A DNA stretch of 64,000 bases from Gigaspora margarita (taxonomy: Eukaryota > Glomeromycota > Glomeromycetes > Diversisporales > Gigasporaceae), in assembly GCA_009809945.1 (NCBI GenBank), contig WTPW01001138.1:169100-233099 (forward strand). Reading direction: 5' to 3'. Shown here piece by piece: positions 23,616-35,000 of the stretch (position 1 is its first letter; each line of letters begins with the position of its first letter). The translations under genes were made by a program, and so were the position numbers. A model generated the notes under the pieces. That model saw nothing but the letters and a program-made list of their open reading frames with translations. It ran no database searches and was not told the origin of the DNA.

Positions 23616-24775
23616 ACATCAGTTATCTTGGATTCCTTTGATGAATTTAAATATAACGAAGTGATCGGTATAGGTGGCTTTGCAACAGTATACCGCGCTG
23701 AATGGTTTTGTAAAAACCTATCTTTAAAAAGATCAGTTGCACTTAAATTATTTCATAAATCAAATAATTATCGTAAAGAATTTATAAGAGAGGTAATCTT
23801 TATTAATTTTTTTATTTATCATATTATTCATGATTTATCATTAAAATTAACAATAAATCTACATTTCCTTTAATAACAAGCTAAAAGCATATTGTGATAT
23901 TGGACTTAAAGATCCAACATTTTTAAGATGTTTCGGTGTATCAAAATTTAAAGATTCTAAAGATTATTGTCTTGTTATGGATTATGCTTTAGAAGGTTGT
24001 TTGCGAAAAAATCTACATATCATAGCACTAGTGGATTGGAAAGATAAATTAAATCTGTTACAATGTATTGCATATGATCTTCTGATAATTCATTCTCAAG
24101 ATCTTATTCATCGTGATTTACATAGTGGAAATATACTATTAAATAGTTTAAAAAGTGCATACATCGCAGATTTAGGGCTTTCGATAGCAGCTAATATTGC
24201 TTCAAAATCAAATTCGGATGGAATTTATGGAATTTTACCATATATTGCACCTGAAGTCTTGAACAAACATCTATATACTAAAGAATCTGATATTTATTCA
24301 TTCGGTATAATCATGTGGGAAGTTTTGTATGGTAAACCTGTTCCTTTTGAGCCAAAATCAGAATTACAATTCCAATTACAAGTTTGTAATGGTTTACGAC
24401 CACATATTTATAAAAATACAGCAGCATGCTATGCAGATTTAATGAAGAAATGTTGGAACATGGATCCAAAAAAACGACCAACAGCAAAAAAAATTTATGA
24501 TATTTTTATAGAATGGCAGAATAATGAAATTATTTTAGCAGAATTATCTGAATCTGATAAAAAACTTCAAAATATGAAAAATGAAAATATACAAATAGAT
24601 AATGAATCAGATTATAGAAGTAGATTTATTTCATTTTACGGTAGTTATAAATATCAAGGTAATTATAATTTTTGTTCATTTAATAATTAATTATGTTATT
24701 CTATATACTATGCATTACTTGATTATCTTTTTTATAGGTAGTAAATTATGTGAATTAGAAATACCAAATATTTGA
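23616..24775 (+). CDS. Protein kinase (TKL/Tyr-kinase-like), three exons, 5' end uncertain
   Basis: The exons are ~23616-23792, 23881-24658 and 24738-24775; the joins are GT..AG and keep frame. Kinase landmarks are all present: the glycine loop GIGGFATVY, VALKLF (VAIK lysine), HRDLHSGNILL (catalytic loop), ADLGLS (DFG replaced by DLG), the APE-type IAPEVL, and W..DP..RPTA near the end. The fold therefore looks complete and potentially catalytic, acting as a Ser/Thr or dual-specificity kinase of the family hugely expanded in these fungi. The DLG form is common in that family. The last exon adds a short tail ending CELEIPNI. No ATG lies in frame at the start. A different frame just upstream reads ...SKHQLSWIP, and one missing T at ~23626 would join it. 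Either a frameshift or an unseen first exon explains this. Confidence 0.75.
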
Positions 24776-25439
24776 ATTAATAAAAGCAATTATCCCAATG
24801 TTGAACAAAAAATATGTCAGATCTCATTGATTTCCGAAGCAGAGCGGTGGATTTTAAGCCAAGTCAATGGGTAAGAAAATTTGGGTTCCAACTTCCGTCA
24901 CAAGTGTGTACAGATTTTTTTAAGTCCAATCCGATAATGATCAAATAATGTCATTGCTTTTTTTAGATATACAGTGAAGCAGTATATATACATTGACGTA
25001 TTAAAATCCAACCTTTATAGCAGTTTCGATCCAATTGAGCCTATTCGATATTAATTTTTCACAATAACTTAAGATTATATGATCTTTAAATAATAACAGC
25101 AATAATAAAAAAACATTGGCAGTATTGGTTTCTTTAAAAGATATTAAAATTTCTCTATTATTGTAAAAGCAGGTAAAAGCAGATTTAGCTTTTGTTAATG
25201 CAGTAAATATAATGTAATAAGTTCTAATAAAGCAAATTTGCGTAATATAAAAGAAATTAAATTCGCATAAGTACTTATAATAATAAAAGTATAGTTCATG
25301 TGATTAATAAGAAAAAACATTGATTAAATGCGCGTTGGTTTATTTTCGAATGTATAATATCTAAAAAAGAAAGAAGATAAAAAAGGTTAATATATTAATA
25401 TGTTGAGTGTAAATAAAAATTCAATTTTTTAATTTGTTC

Positions 25440-26040
25440 TAATGCATAAGATAAAAAATAGAGCACGTGTGGAATATTACGTGATTGAAAACGAAAAACA
25501 ATTGTTACTGCAACTGCTTAAGAGCGGAAATGAACTACCCCAACGGCACCCCGAAAATTTTTCAAAACGTGACCACAAGCCAATCACAGTTGAAGTTCAG
25601 GTGTAACGTAACACTAACGTAACACTTATATATCTCGATAACAATAAATGCTAATATAAACATTACCCAAATATTAATAAACTTTTAAGAATTTATTATC
25701 GCAATATTATTCGGGGTGCCGTTGGGTAGTTGCGGAAATGCGTCTTGCACGTGATTGTGAGTGAAAAAAGAAAAAAAAGAGAAGCTAAAATTGCTAAAGA
25801 ACAAGAAATGCGTATTGAATGTGAACACATTCAAAGAAAATGGACATGGACTGTTGCTAAATGAGAAGATGGTTGCATGTGATCATAATCGAAAAAAAAA
25901 GAAAAATAGCTACTAAAACTGCTGAAAAAACGAGAATTACTCTTGAACATAGTAAAAAAAAGAAGTGCGGAAACCATTAAAAAGTGCAATGAGCACATTT
26001 GTGAATACTTGAAAAACTATTCTAATCTTCAGAATCTGGT
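25440..26040 (+). pseudogene. Remnant of Lys/Glu-rich coiled-coil coding sequence
   Basis: Outside the MITE, this stretch reads as short pieces rich in Lys, Glu, Arg and Ala (for example around 25770-25860, with AKIAKEQEMRIE-like phrasing). These are interrupted by stops and frame changes. It is probably the decayed end of a coiled-coil gene. No boundary can be fixed. The stretch 24776-25440 shows no gene. Confidence 0.3.
25527..25727. mobile_element. MITE with CTACCCAACGGCACCCCGAA ends
   Basis: CTACCCCAACGGCACCCCGA at 25532 and its complement TTCGGGGTGCCGTTGGGTAG near 25712-25730 are terminal repeats. The interior is noncoding. The element interrupts a region of coiled-coil gene remnants. 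Confidence 0.75.
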
Positions 26041-26425
26041 GGTAATTTTTAGCAATTAAAATTGATTAATTATTTCTGTTTTAAGAATGAGAACTAATTG
26101 TTTAAATTTTGTTATTTAATTATGCAAGAGAACAACACAACATTTTAATCATGATATAATTGCCTAATTCATATTGCTAACTTGTCTTGAGAACTTATTT
26201 TACATAATTAATGACTTTTACATTTTTATAGAGCATATATATAAGTATATAATAGTTATATATCATATTTAAAAATTTTCATTGACATATTGGAAATTAA
26301 TAGCAACTTTGAAAGTTTGTTCACTAATACAAAAAGGCATTCCAGAACCCAACGGAGCCCGTTTTCCTAGTCATTAATAAATAATAAATAAATAATAATC
26401 CTTACTGATAGATTAAAAGGTTAAT

Positions 26426-27098
26426 ATGGTGCTGGAAACCTATACTCAACAGTTACACAAAGTATTTTAGTAGTGTTTCAACTGTTTAAATGGCTATAAC
26501 TTTTTATCTAAGAGGTTTTAAAAAAATCAGACTGGTAAACTTGTAGAGCTATATCAGCTCTACATGCATGCCAAATATCTTTTCAAAATTTCATCACTAT
26601 AAAGAGTTGATGTGTTTTGAAAACTGAAAATTTATATGTAAATTTATAAATTTACATATAAAATTTCAATTTTCAAAACACATCAACTCTTTATAGTGAT
26701 GAGGTTTTGAAAAGATATTGGTATACATGTAGAGCTGATGTAGTTCTACAAATTTACCAGTCTGATTTTTTTAAAGCCTCTTAGATAAAAAGTTATAGCC
26801 ATTTAAACAGTTGAAACACTACTAAAATACTTTGTGTAACTGTTGAGTAGGACCCTGGACATTTCTCATATAGGTCATAACTGGGGTTGGCCAATTTTGA
26901 CCTAATTTGCTAAAAACAACAAAACTACATTTTGTTAAATAACTTTTGATCCAGTAATCAGAATTGAATGAACTTTTTTTTTGCTAGGTACACCTTACTG
27001 AGAGCTTTAATTTAAAAAAAGTTCATAAAATGCATAATGTATGTTCTCTGTACTAGATGTCCAGAGTCCTTGTTGAGTATAGGCTTCCAGCACCATAT
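26426..27098. mobile_element. Nested hairpin element (GGTGCTGGAAACC ends)
   Basis: The outer ends GGTGCTGGAAACCTATACTC (26429) and GAGTATAGGCTTCCAGCACC (~27077-27096) are inverted. Inside, ~26447-26848 is a near-perfect palindrome with its dyad at ~26645 (ATATGTAAATTTATAAATTTACATAT). Arms of ~200 bases include CACATCAACTCTTTATAGTG. It is noncoding. The stretch 27100-27650 is AT-rich with no supported gene. Confidence 0.8.
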
Positions 27099-27654
27099 TA
27101 ACTTGTATGCATTTTGTAGTAAAAATATTGTAGTAAAACATTTAGCACTTGATATATTTTGAATATGCAATTTTTAAAATGAGAACTTATTTAATATTAA
27201 AGTATAATTTAAATAGGGGTTTAATTATGTGGTATAATGAAAATGGTACAGTATGGGACAGCTAACAATATTCAATTTTTTTTATATAAAATGTCAAATT
27301 TACAATTATTTAATCAAATTTGATTGTCTAATTCAATTTTGCTAAGCTTTTTTACTGAAAACAATTATGCTTAGTTGGCAGTTTACTACTTATAATCATT
27401 TGTACTATACTTATGCATATGATTATCAAAATAATTTCTTCTTAAAAGAATATTTGTTCCTTATGTTTTATATATATATATTTATACATGTACTTGTACA
27501 TATATTTAAGGGTAGAGTTAATGTATTAGAGCAAATTAGTATAGATCATTGCTAATTATTTTTATATAAAATAAATTAATAAGATGCCATATTGCTTATT
27601 ATGTTTATATATATATAAGAAAATAAGCTACAATATATAAATATATGTATATAT

Positions 27655-28565
27655 ATTTTTAAAGTGAGGCATTGCTTGTATTTTTATTAGGTAATTTATA
27701 TAAGTGGTTACATATGGTATATAAACAACTTAAATTGTACAAGAACAAACATATAAATAGATGTTGTACCTGAAATAAATTTCAAATTCTGGATAGCATG
27801 CCCATTTACCAGATTATTACCGGGTTATAAACTGGATTGTTTTAAAAATCTGGGTTATCCAGATGACCCAGTTGACCTAGTTTGTTTGATTGGCTAATGC
27901 AAAATTGAGGTAGCTCTTAAGGGTATGTAATTTTTTGAAGTAAATCTAGAGGTTGTACCTATTAAAAAATTTAAGCTCCGGTTATTTACCTTTTTACAAA
28001 ATTATTACCAGGTCATAAACTGGATCATCTTAATAATCTGAGTAACCTGGTTTTTTTTGATTGGTTGATGCAAAATCATAAATTCTCTTATATGCATTTT
28101 TTAAAAAACTACATATAATGATAATAGTAACTAATAAATTTATTTAATTTTTATGTATAAAATTCAATATATAAGTTTAATCAGCCTAAAAATCATTTAG
28201 CAAATTTTACAGCTGCCCTGGAAATCATAATAATAGCTGTAATATAATCAGTTTATTCTCTAATGGCTAGAGGCTATCAGAAAATAAACTGGGTTTAAAT
28301 AATAAAATTTAAAATGACCTTACTCCTAACAGACATATGTACTGTACATATGTTTGTATATCACATTATCATGCTTATGGATAATTAATCTGGATCACCC
28401 AGTTAATGATAGCTATGACCTGGTTGACAGGTGTTAACTAGGTTACCCAGATAACACTTATACAGGTACAAGCTCTACATATAAATTTCATGCAAGAATA
28501 GAAGCTCAGACTAGTTTATCTGCAATCTAAACCTATTAGAATGGTCAAGACTCATTTAAATTTGA
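27655..28565 (-). mobile_element. LINE 3'-end fragment interrupted by an inverted-repeat insertion
   Basis: 27660-27745 and 28455-28565 together match 46920-47090, the 3' flank of the LINE tail at 47 kb. Shared landmarks are GAGGCATTGCTTGTATTTTTATTAG and AAGCTCAGACTAGTTTATCTG. Between them (~27750-28460) is an insertion with repeated CCAGATTATTACCGGGTTATAAACTGG-like and CCCAGTTAA motifs in both orientations. That insertion is probably a MITE of its own. The stretch 28565-29315 holds nothing recognisable. Confidence 0.5.
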
Positions 28566-29315
28566 CAATATATAAATGTTGAGCAACATAATTACTAAAA
28601 ATTATATAAAAAGTTATAAATAGTAAGAAAGCTATAAAAATCAATTCCAAATTTTCAGATAAAACACAGATTGTTGGGTAAAATACTATATAGTATGTCA
28701 ATCATTTTGGAATCTTATTCATATTCTAGAACATATTTCCATAGTCATAATATATAAAAACTAAATTGTATCATGTATGTATCAGCATAAAAAAAAATAA
28801 AGTATATATATGTGTTTAATGAAGATACTTGTGTGTACAAGTGTACCTTATATAATATATAATATTAAAATTTTATACAGTAATATTCTATAATATTCAA
28901 GAATACAAAAAATGATGATTACTTGATAATCATGTAATACTAAAAATTTAGCTATATTTTGCATATAATTATCGATATAATTTAATTTTACCCTTAAGGC
29001 CAGACCAATTTATTTTCTGTTTAACATAATTTTTCCCTCCTATTTTTAAAATTTTAGATAAAAAAAAACACATCATATTAGCCAAATAAATTGCAATATT
29101 TGCTTTTTATATTTTAAATTTTTTGTAGCCAATAGAATTACCATATTTTTTACCAGTACGATCACATTAATGTGTAATATGAAATGTGTGAGAGATGGTT
29201 TATACTTGACAAAATTGATGTCCACTATGCTGATTTTTGCAGAATCCTTTTTTAGTATATTTAATAATTTTATTTATTTATTTTTGGTAGAAATTAAGAT
29301 TTTAATATACCATAT

Positions 29316-29690
29316 TCGGGGACAGTAAATAATATTGATTTGTATTGATCATATAGAAACTGATATTTTTAGACCAAATCATGGTAAAATTAGTATTTTT
29401 ACAAATTTCATTGCAGTATGCACTTGGGCAAAATTAAAAGTATAATTCAGGCTGAACAATATAAATTTACCAACTTGAACTATTGATAAGCTTTGGTAAA
29501 ATATATACTCAACAAACAAAAAAGAAATTTTAGTTATTGATCACATTATATCATGTTATCTGTAACAGTTGTACAAAATTTTGTATTCTAATTGGCCAAT
29601 CATGAGTAAATCAATATAAATCGATATTTTTAACCATACTTGATTAATATTTTTGCAAAATCAAATCAATATTATTTACCATCCCTGACT
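29316..29690. mobile_element. MITE with GGGACAGTAAATAATATTGA ends
   Basis: CGGGGACAGTAAATAATATT at the left is inverted at the right as AATATTATTTACCATCCCTG. Inner matches include ATTGATTTGTATTGAT against AATCAATATAAATCGAT. No clear target duplication is seen. Confidence 0.6.
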
Positions 29691-29959
29691 ACATAATAAA
29701 ATCTATATGTAGATCACATGCTATGATGTAATATAGGCATTTTTATGATTATTAATTTTATTGCTATGATGCAATTTTGATGTTAATGATTAATAATTTC
29801 GAATTATTGATGTAATTAATCAAATATTTTAAATGTTTTTTTTTTAATTTCACTTTCATTAAGTTTCATTGTTTAGTCAAATTTTTGCTTTCATCCAGTT
29901 TCAAACAACTTACCTACAAACATTTCAAGAATATTGCATTTCACTGACTTTCATTTCAT

Positions 29960-30170
29960 TTACAAGCTTATTTGCAAATAATTAATTTACAAATATGCAT
30001 ATTTTGTGAACATAATATTTTACCAACAGCTCATTTTCAAAGTAATTCTAGTCATTATTATTTAGATAAAGTTTGAAATTATTGATGAAATATGCTGTTT
30101 ACAAAATGAAATTTGGCTGTAAATTAATCGATTGCAATATAAGTCTATTGGTAAAATGAGTGTGAAGTGA
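29960..30170. mobile_element. Diverged relative of the 14104-14326 MITE
   Basis: ACAAGCTTATTTGCAAATAATTAATTTACA at the left and TGTAAATTAATCGATTGCAATATAAG at the right mirror each other. They match the 14.1-kb element in order and spacing. The stretch 30170-30855 has no gene. Confidence 0.6.
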
Positions 30171-30855
30171 TTGCTAGTGAAATGATATGGAACCATTAAA
30201 TTCAGATTTATTTATCAAATTTTCAGATTTTTGTAATAAACAATTATTGAACTATAGTAATTCAGAGAGCTTGTCAAATGCAAGAATAGATGATTTTATA
30301 TCAATTTGTTGTTTCAATTCTTGAGATTTTAATGCCATGATCCTTATCATAACTTATTAGACACAAGAATTTTCTGGTTAATGTTGTAATTACATATGAT
30401 TGTTAAGATCAAATAACTATATAATTAGGCTTTTCATTATGCACAAAAAATTTTTTTAGGTGCCAAAAAAGTGCCAATTAATGAAACATATTCACCTAAA
30501 ACATTATATATATATATATATTTTTTTTTAAAAGTGAGATCATGGCTCAGTTCCTTTATTAGATTGACATAAATCTATTACATTATTACAGTAAGTTATG
30601 TTTCCTCTAATTTATGGGTTTGGAGACTAAAGCTAAGTGAATTCACTATTTACTTTTAACCTAAACTTTGACTAAGAAAGGTCATGACCTGTCTAGTATT
30701 TGTATGCTATATTAATGGGTGAAGAATTAGATAAGATGAAATTATTTAACCATTTATTATATATTCATTGTTGTTCTATATTGTCTGCTAGTTGGGGTGG
30801 TTGGTCATGAGGTATGTTACTGCTAGCCATCTTCTGGCCTGGTTCATGGTGAGTT

Positions 30856-32010
30856 AGTAGTATAAAAATGGGAGAATTGGGACAGAAAACCTAACTGTCA
30901 TCATTCGAGTGACGATTGGTTTACGAGTTCATCATCACACTTAGCATTCTGTTTTTCAATCATTACTCAAAGCCTTTCTACACCTATCTGTTATCATTCA
31001 AGTGACAATTGGTTTACAAGTTCATCGTCATTCGAGTGACAATTGGTTTACAAGTTCATCATTATTTGTATAATGATTGGTTTACAAGTTCATCGTCATT
31101 CGAAATATGTATAGCATTCTGCTTTTCGATTGTCACTCGAAGCCTTTCTTTTATACTGTCAGAACACTTAACCATTGTCACTCGAAGGAATTTCTCTATC
31201 TAATTTGATTACTAATTAGCTTTCTAATACTAAGGAGCATACACCTAAGGTGTGTGTGACGCAGTAGCAGAGCGAAGCAGAGCATAGTTATCTTATTTGA
31301 TTTCTATTTGGCTTTCTATTCTGGAGGAGCGTAGTGACTCCAGATGTGGAGTGTAGCAGAGCATAGAAAGCTTATTTGTCCAAATTTATATTAAAAAGGA
31401 TCAATGATGATAGATCTATGCTCATATCGTCGCTTATAAAAAAGTTAGACAAAACTCTAACCAAAAAGTTGGGACAAAATTAGTTTTATTATATACTTAT
31501 AGAAAACCTAACCAAAATATGTATAGCATTCTGCTTTTTGATTGTCACTCGAAGCCTTACTTTTATACCAACAGAACAAAAAGTTGGGACAAAATTAGTT
31601 TTATTATATACTTATAGAAAATCTAACTAAAATATGTATAGCATTCTGCTTTTCAATCGTCACTTAAAGATAGCAAAAATCATAAAAAAGTCGGAACAAA
31701 ACTCTAACCAAAAAGTTAGACCAATTTTATATATAATTTTTCTTAAGATGTTTTTGAAAATATCTAGAAACATAAAACCCTCTAATATGTTAGAGCAATG
31801 ACCAGAAATAGAACGAGTAGGTTTACCACATTTAGAGCAGGAATAATAAGGTAAAGCTTTATAATGAAAACAGCAACCCTCAGGGTGAGTACTACGACGC
31901 ATACAAATTTCACCAGAATAATCAACAAAAGAGCAAGTATACATAGTATTCATTTTTATATAAGATAAAAATTCAATTTAAACAATTTTATATAAGTAAA
32001 TAATAAAACC
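30856..32010. repeat. Left terminal inverted repeat of the Polinton-like element
   Basis: It matches 45515-46694 in inverse orientation over its whole length with small indels. The outer 250 bases contain four or five direct sub-repeats of ~35 bases (TCATTCGAGTGACAATTGGT plus TTACAAGTTCATC, 30900-31105). A GC-richer block with CTAAGGTGTGTGTGACGCAG and GGAGGAGCGTAGTGACTCC lies at 31245-31365. An ORF for a Cys-rich protein sits at the inner end. Confidence 0.9.
31660..31953 (-). pseudogene. Cys-rich small protein in left TIR, frameshifted
   Basis: The frame starts MNTMYTCSFVDYSGEIC and contains a series of Cys/His pairs (C-x8-C, then CCFHY, CSKCGKPT, GHC), suggesting one or two zinc-binding knuckles. 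It corresponds to the copy in the right TIR. One A is missing in the GCTCTAA(A)CATATT region, so after HCSN the reading frame departs and the C-terminus (ILEGFMFL...) is out of frame. It points outward, towards the element end. Function unknown. Because it lies in the TIR, two copies per element are normal. Confidence 0.55.
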
Positions 32011-32013
32011 AAT

Positions 32014-35000
32014 ATGATTCGTAAACAAAATCATACATGTAAAAGCTGTGGGCAGTGTTGTACATTTTGGCTGTCCACAGCCTTTTTTGGCTTGTCTACG
32101 TCCAAAATTGTCCAAATGTCCAAGATTGTTCAAAGTTTGTCCAGGCTTTAATAATTAATAAATCTATCTAAAAAATATATAACTATATATTTTTTTAGGT
32201 GCTGAACACATTTCAGTCAAAATTAAAATAGGTTGTCTTAATAAAATTTTAAGTAATTTTACTTTATTTAATTGTTCAAAATTGTCCAAAATTGTCCAAA
32301 TTATTGTCCAAAGATGTCCCGTGATAACACTGGCTATGGGTATATATATTCAACACCACAAAAACTTTGTCAACATTATAATAGTAATAAAAATCCATAT
32401 CACCACTGAGATTTACCAAATCAGAATCCAACTCTGCTAGCTAATCCAGAAATAGAATTTTTTGATGCATTGAGATTATTTGATCCTCCAGAAATTGCTG
32501 AGACTATTCTATCACCAGAAGCTGAAAGAGAAAATCTTGAAGCATTAGAAATATTAGAACCAATTCCATAATTTCATCAAACAGATATTATTACTTCCGG
32601 AAGTGAATTATTAGATAATCATTATCAAGTTGAGATAGGAAAAAAAAGTATATATGCACAAGACTTTATCAATACTCTTGGGGTGCTTAGAGAACAAATA
32701 ATAAATATTTTCAATGAACGATTTGATCTCACACATGGCTTCAAAACTCGATTATGCCTCACAGGAAAAATGGGTCGATCAGCAAATTATCAGCAGGGGT
32801 TATTTGATGATAAAATAGAAGAAGATAATGGAGAAATAGATTATAAAGAAGTTCCATTCAAAAATAAAGCAGTAGCAGTAACTGCTAAAGAAGATATCCC
32901 AAGAATTGTAGATGAACTTATTTGGGATATTGAAAATCGAATAGAAACTTATATTGTTGAAGGCTCAGGTTGGTATTATTTAGAATCGGAAGAAGTAAAT
33001 ATTGAAATGCCAATCTTTGTTCTATTAACTGCTACTTCTCATCTTCCGTTACCTAAAGGAATACCAAAATGAAATAATAGAATTATTAATATTAAGAATG
33101 AAGATAATCGATGCTTTGAATGATGTATTTTAGAAAATTTATATCCAGCTCCTTATCATCGAGAGCGACCTCAAAATCAAAATCCTCATTTAGGAGAGTT
33201 AAATTTCAAAGGGATTCAATTTCCAGTAAAAGCTGACAATGATACAATGGAGAAATTTGAGAAACAGAATCTGTCTATATAAGTATCAATTTATGGATGG
33301 AGTGAAAAGAAACTTATTCCAATTAGAATTGCATCTAAATCCAAAGTACATAATAGATGTAATCATAAAGAAGGGAATTGTCAACCACGTAAATTAATTA
33401 GGCTTTTATTAATTACTGGAGATGACCCCGAAACAGGAGAACCATCTCAACATTATTGTTTAATTCAAGAAAGAGAAGGATTAGGAAAATTAGCTGGATA
33501 TACAACTAAACACAATGGCAGATTATATGTGTGTGATTATTGTATAAGCTACTGAACCCATGACCCCAAGATTGATGCTGCATATGAAAGATTGTGAAAG
33601 AATTAATACTCCAATCCAAAGAACAGTAATGCCATTGGTAGACAAGAATATATATAAATTTAGACGATATGAACGAATGTTAGATGCGCCTTTTACTTGC
33701 ATAGCAGATACTGAAACTCTCTCTACTCTGATTGAAAAAAATCAAGGATCAAAAATGACAGCAATCCAAGAACATAAAGTTATATTATTTGATTATATAA
33801 TTAGGCATAGTGATGGCAAAACCAAAGAGCCAGTAAAAAAAATTAGAGGTGATGATCCTGCTGGAGAATTTATTAAAGCAATGGAAAAAGAAGTAGAACA
33901 ATATCAAGACTTTCTCGCAGGAGGTCATATAATACAAAATTCTGCAAAGAAATTAATCAAAATGTTGCAATTAGGAATAATACCAGAAGAGATAGCAGAA
34001 GATTATATTACCAGTATTAATATATTTCAATCATGGGAATTAGGTAAAATTAATCTCAATTTCAGTAAAGAATATAAGAAATTAATTCATCTTAAACATT
34101 ACTTAAAAGGTCTTTACCAAGCTCATAAAAGAGATCCCTTGGAGTAGATATAGGAATAATGTACCGTTTAGCAAATACAATTTATTGTAGGCTTCGATGG
34201 CCTGGAGAACCAATGAAAAAATTAACTACTCAAGAAGAAAAAATGCATAATTCCGCTAAGGAATGTTGGATATGTGAAAAGGTATTTGGAAAAGAAGATA
34301 AACTTAAAAAAGTTCGAGACCATGACCATATTACAGGAAACTATAGAGGTCCAGCCCATAGTATTTGCAATCTTCAACTACGAATCAAACTAGAGGAGTT
34401 TAAATTACCAATTCATTTCCATAATTTAGGTAAGTTTGATGCTCATCTTATTTCTCAAGCTATGGGACGAGTAAGCAGAGAAAAAATAAGCGCAATTCCT
34501 CATAATATAGAAAGTTATCTCCCTCTCGATATTGGAAATCAAAGATATATAGATTCTTTACAACTTATGCCTGGATCCCTTGATTCTCATATAGCTAACT
34601 TAGGAGCTGAACCATGTAAATAGGAAGTAGATAAAGATGGAAATTCTTTAAACTTACCATGTAAAAAGCCCAGTTATCTTTATCGCATTGACTCAGATAG
34701 ATGTTTTGCTCATCCAGAGAGATTCCCTATAACTAGAAAACATGGACCAAAAGGAAGGGTTGAATTAGTATTTCGTAAAGCTCCTTTCCCATATGATTGG
34801 TTTAATACACCAGAAAAAATAGATGCTACTTCTCTTCCTCCTATTGAGGCTTTTAACAGTATTCTTAACAAATCTAAATGCTCAGAAAAAGCCTACAAAA
34901 TAGTACAGGAGGTATAGGAATCTTTTGATATAAAAACATTCAGAAATTATTATGACTTTCATCTTAATCTTGACGTACTATTATTAGCAGATTGTTTAGA

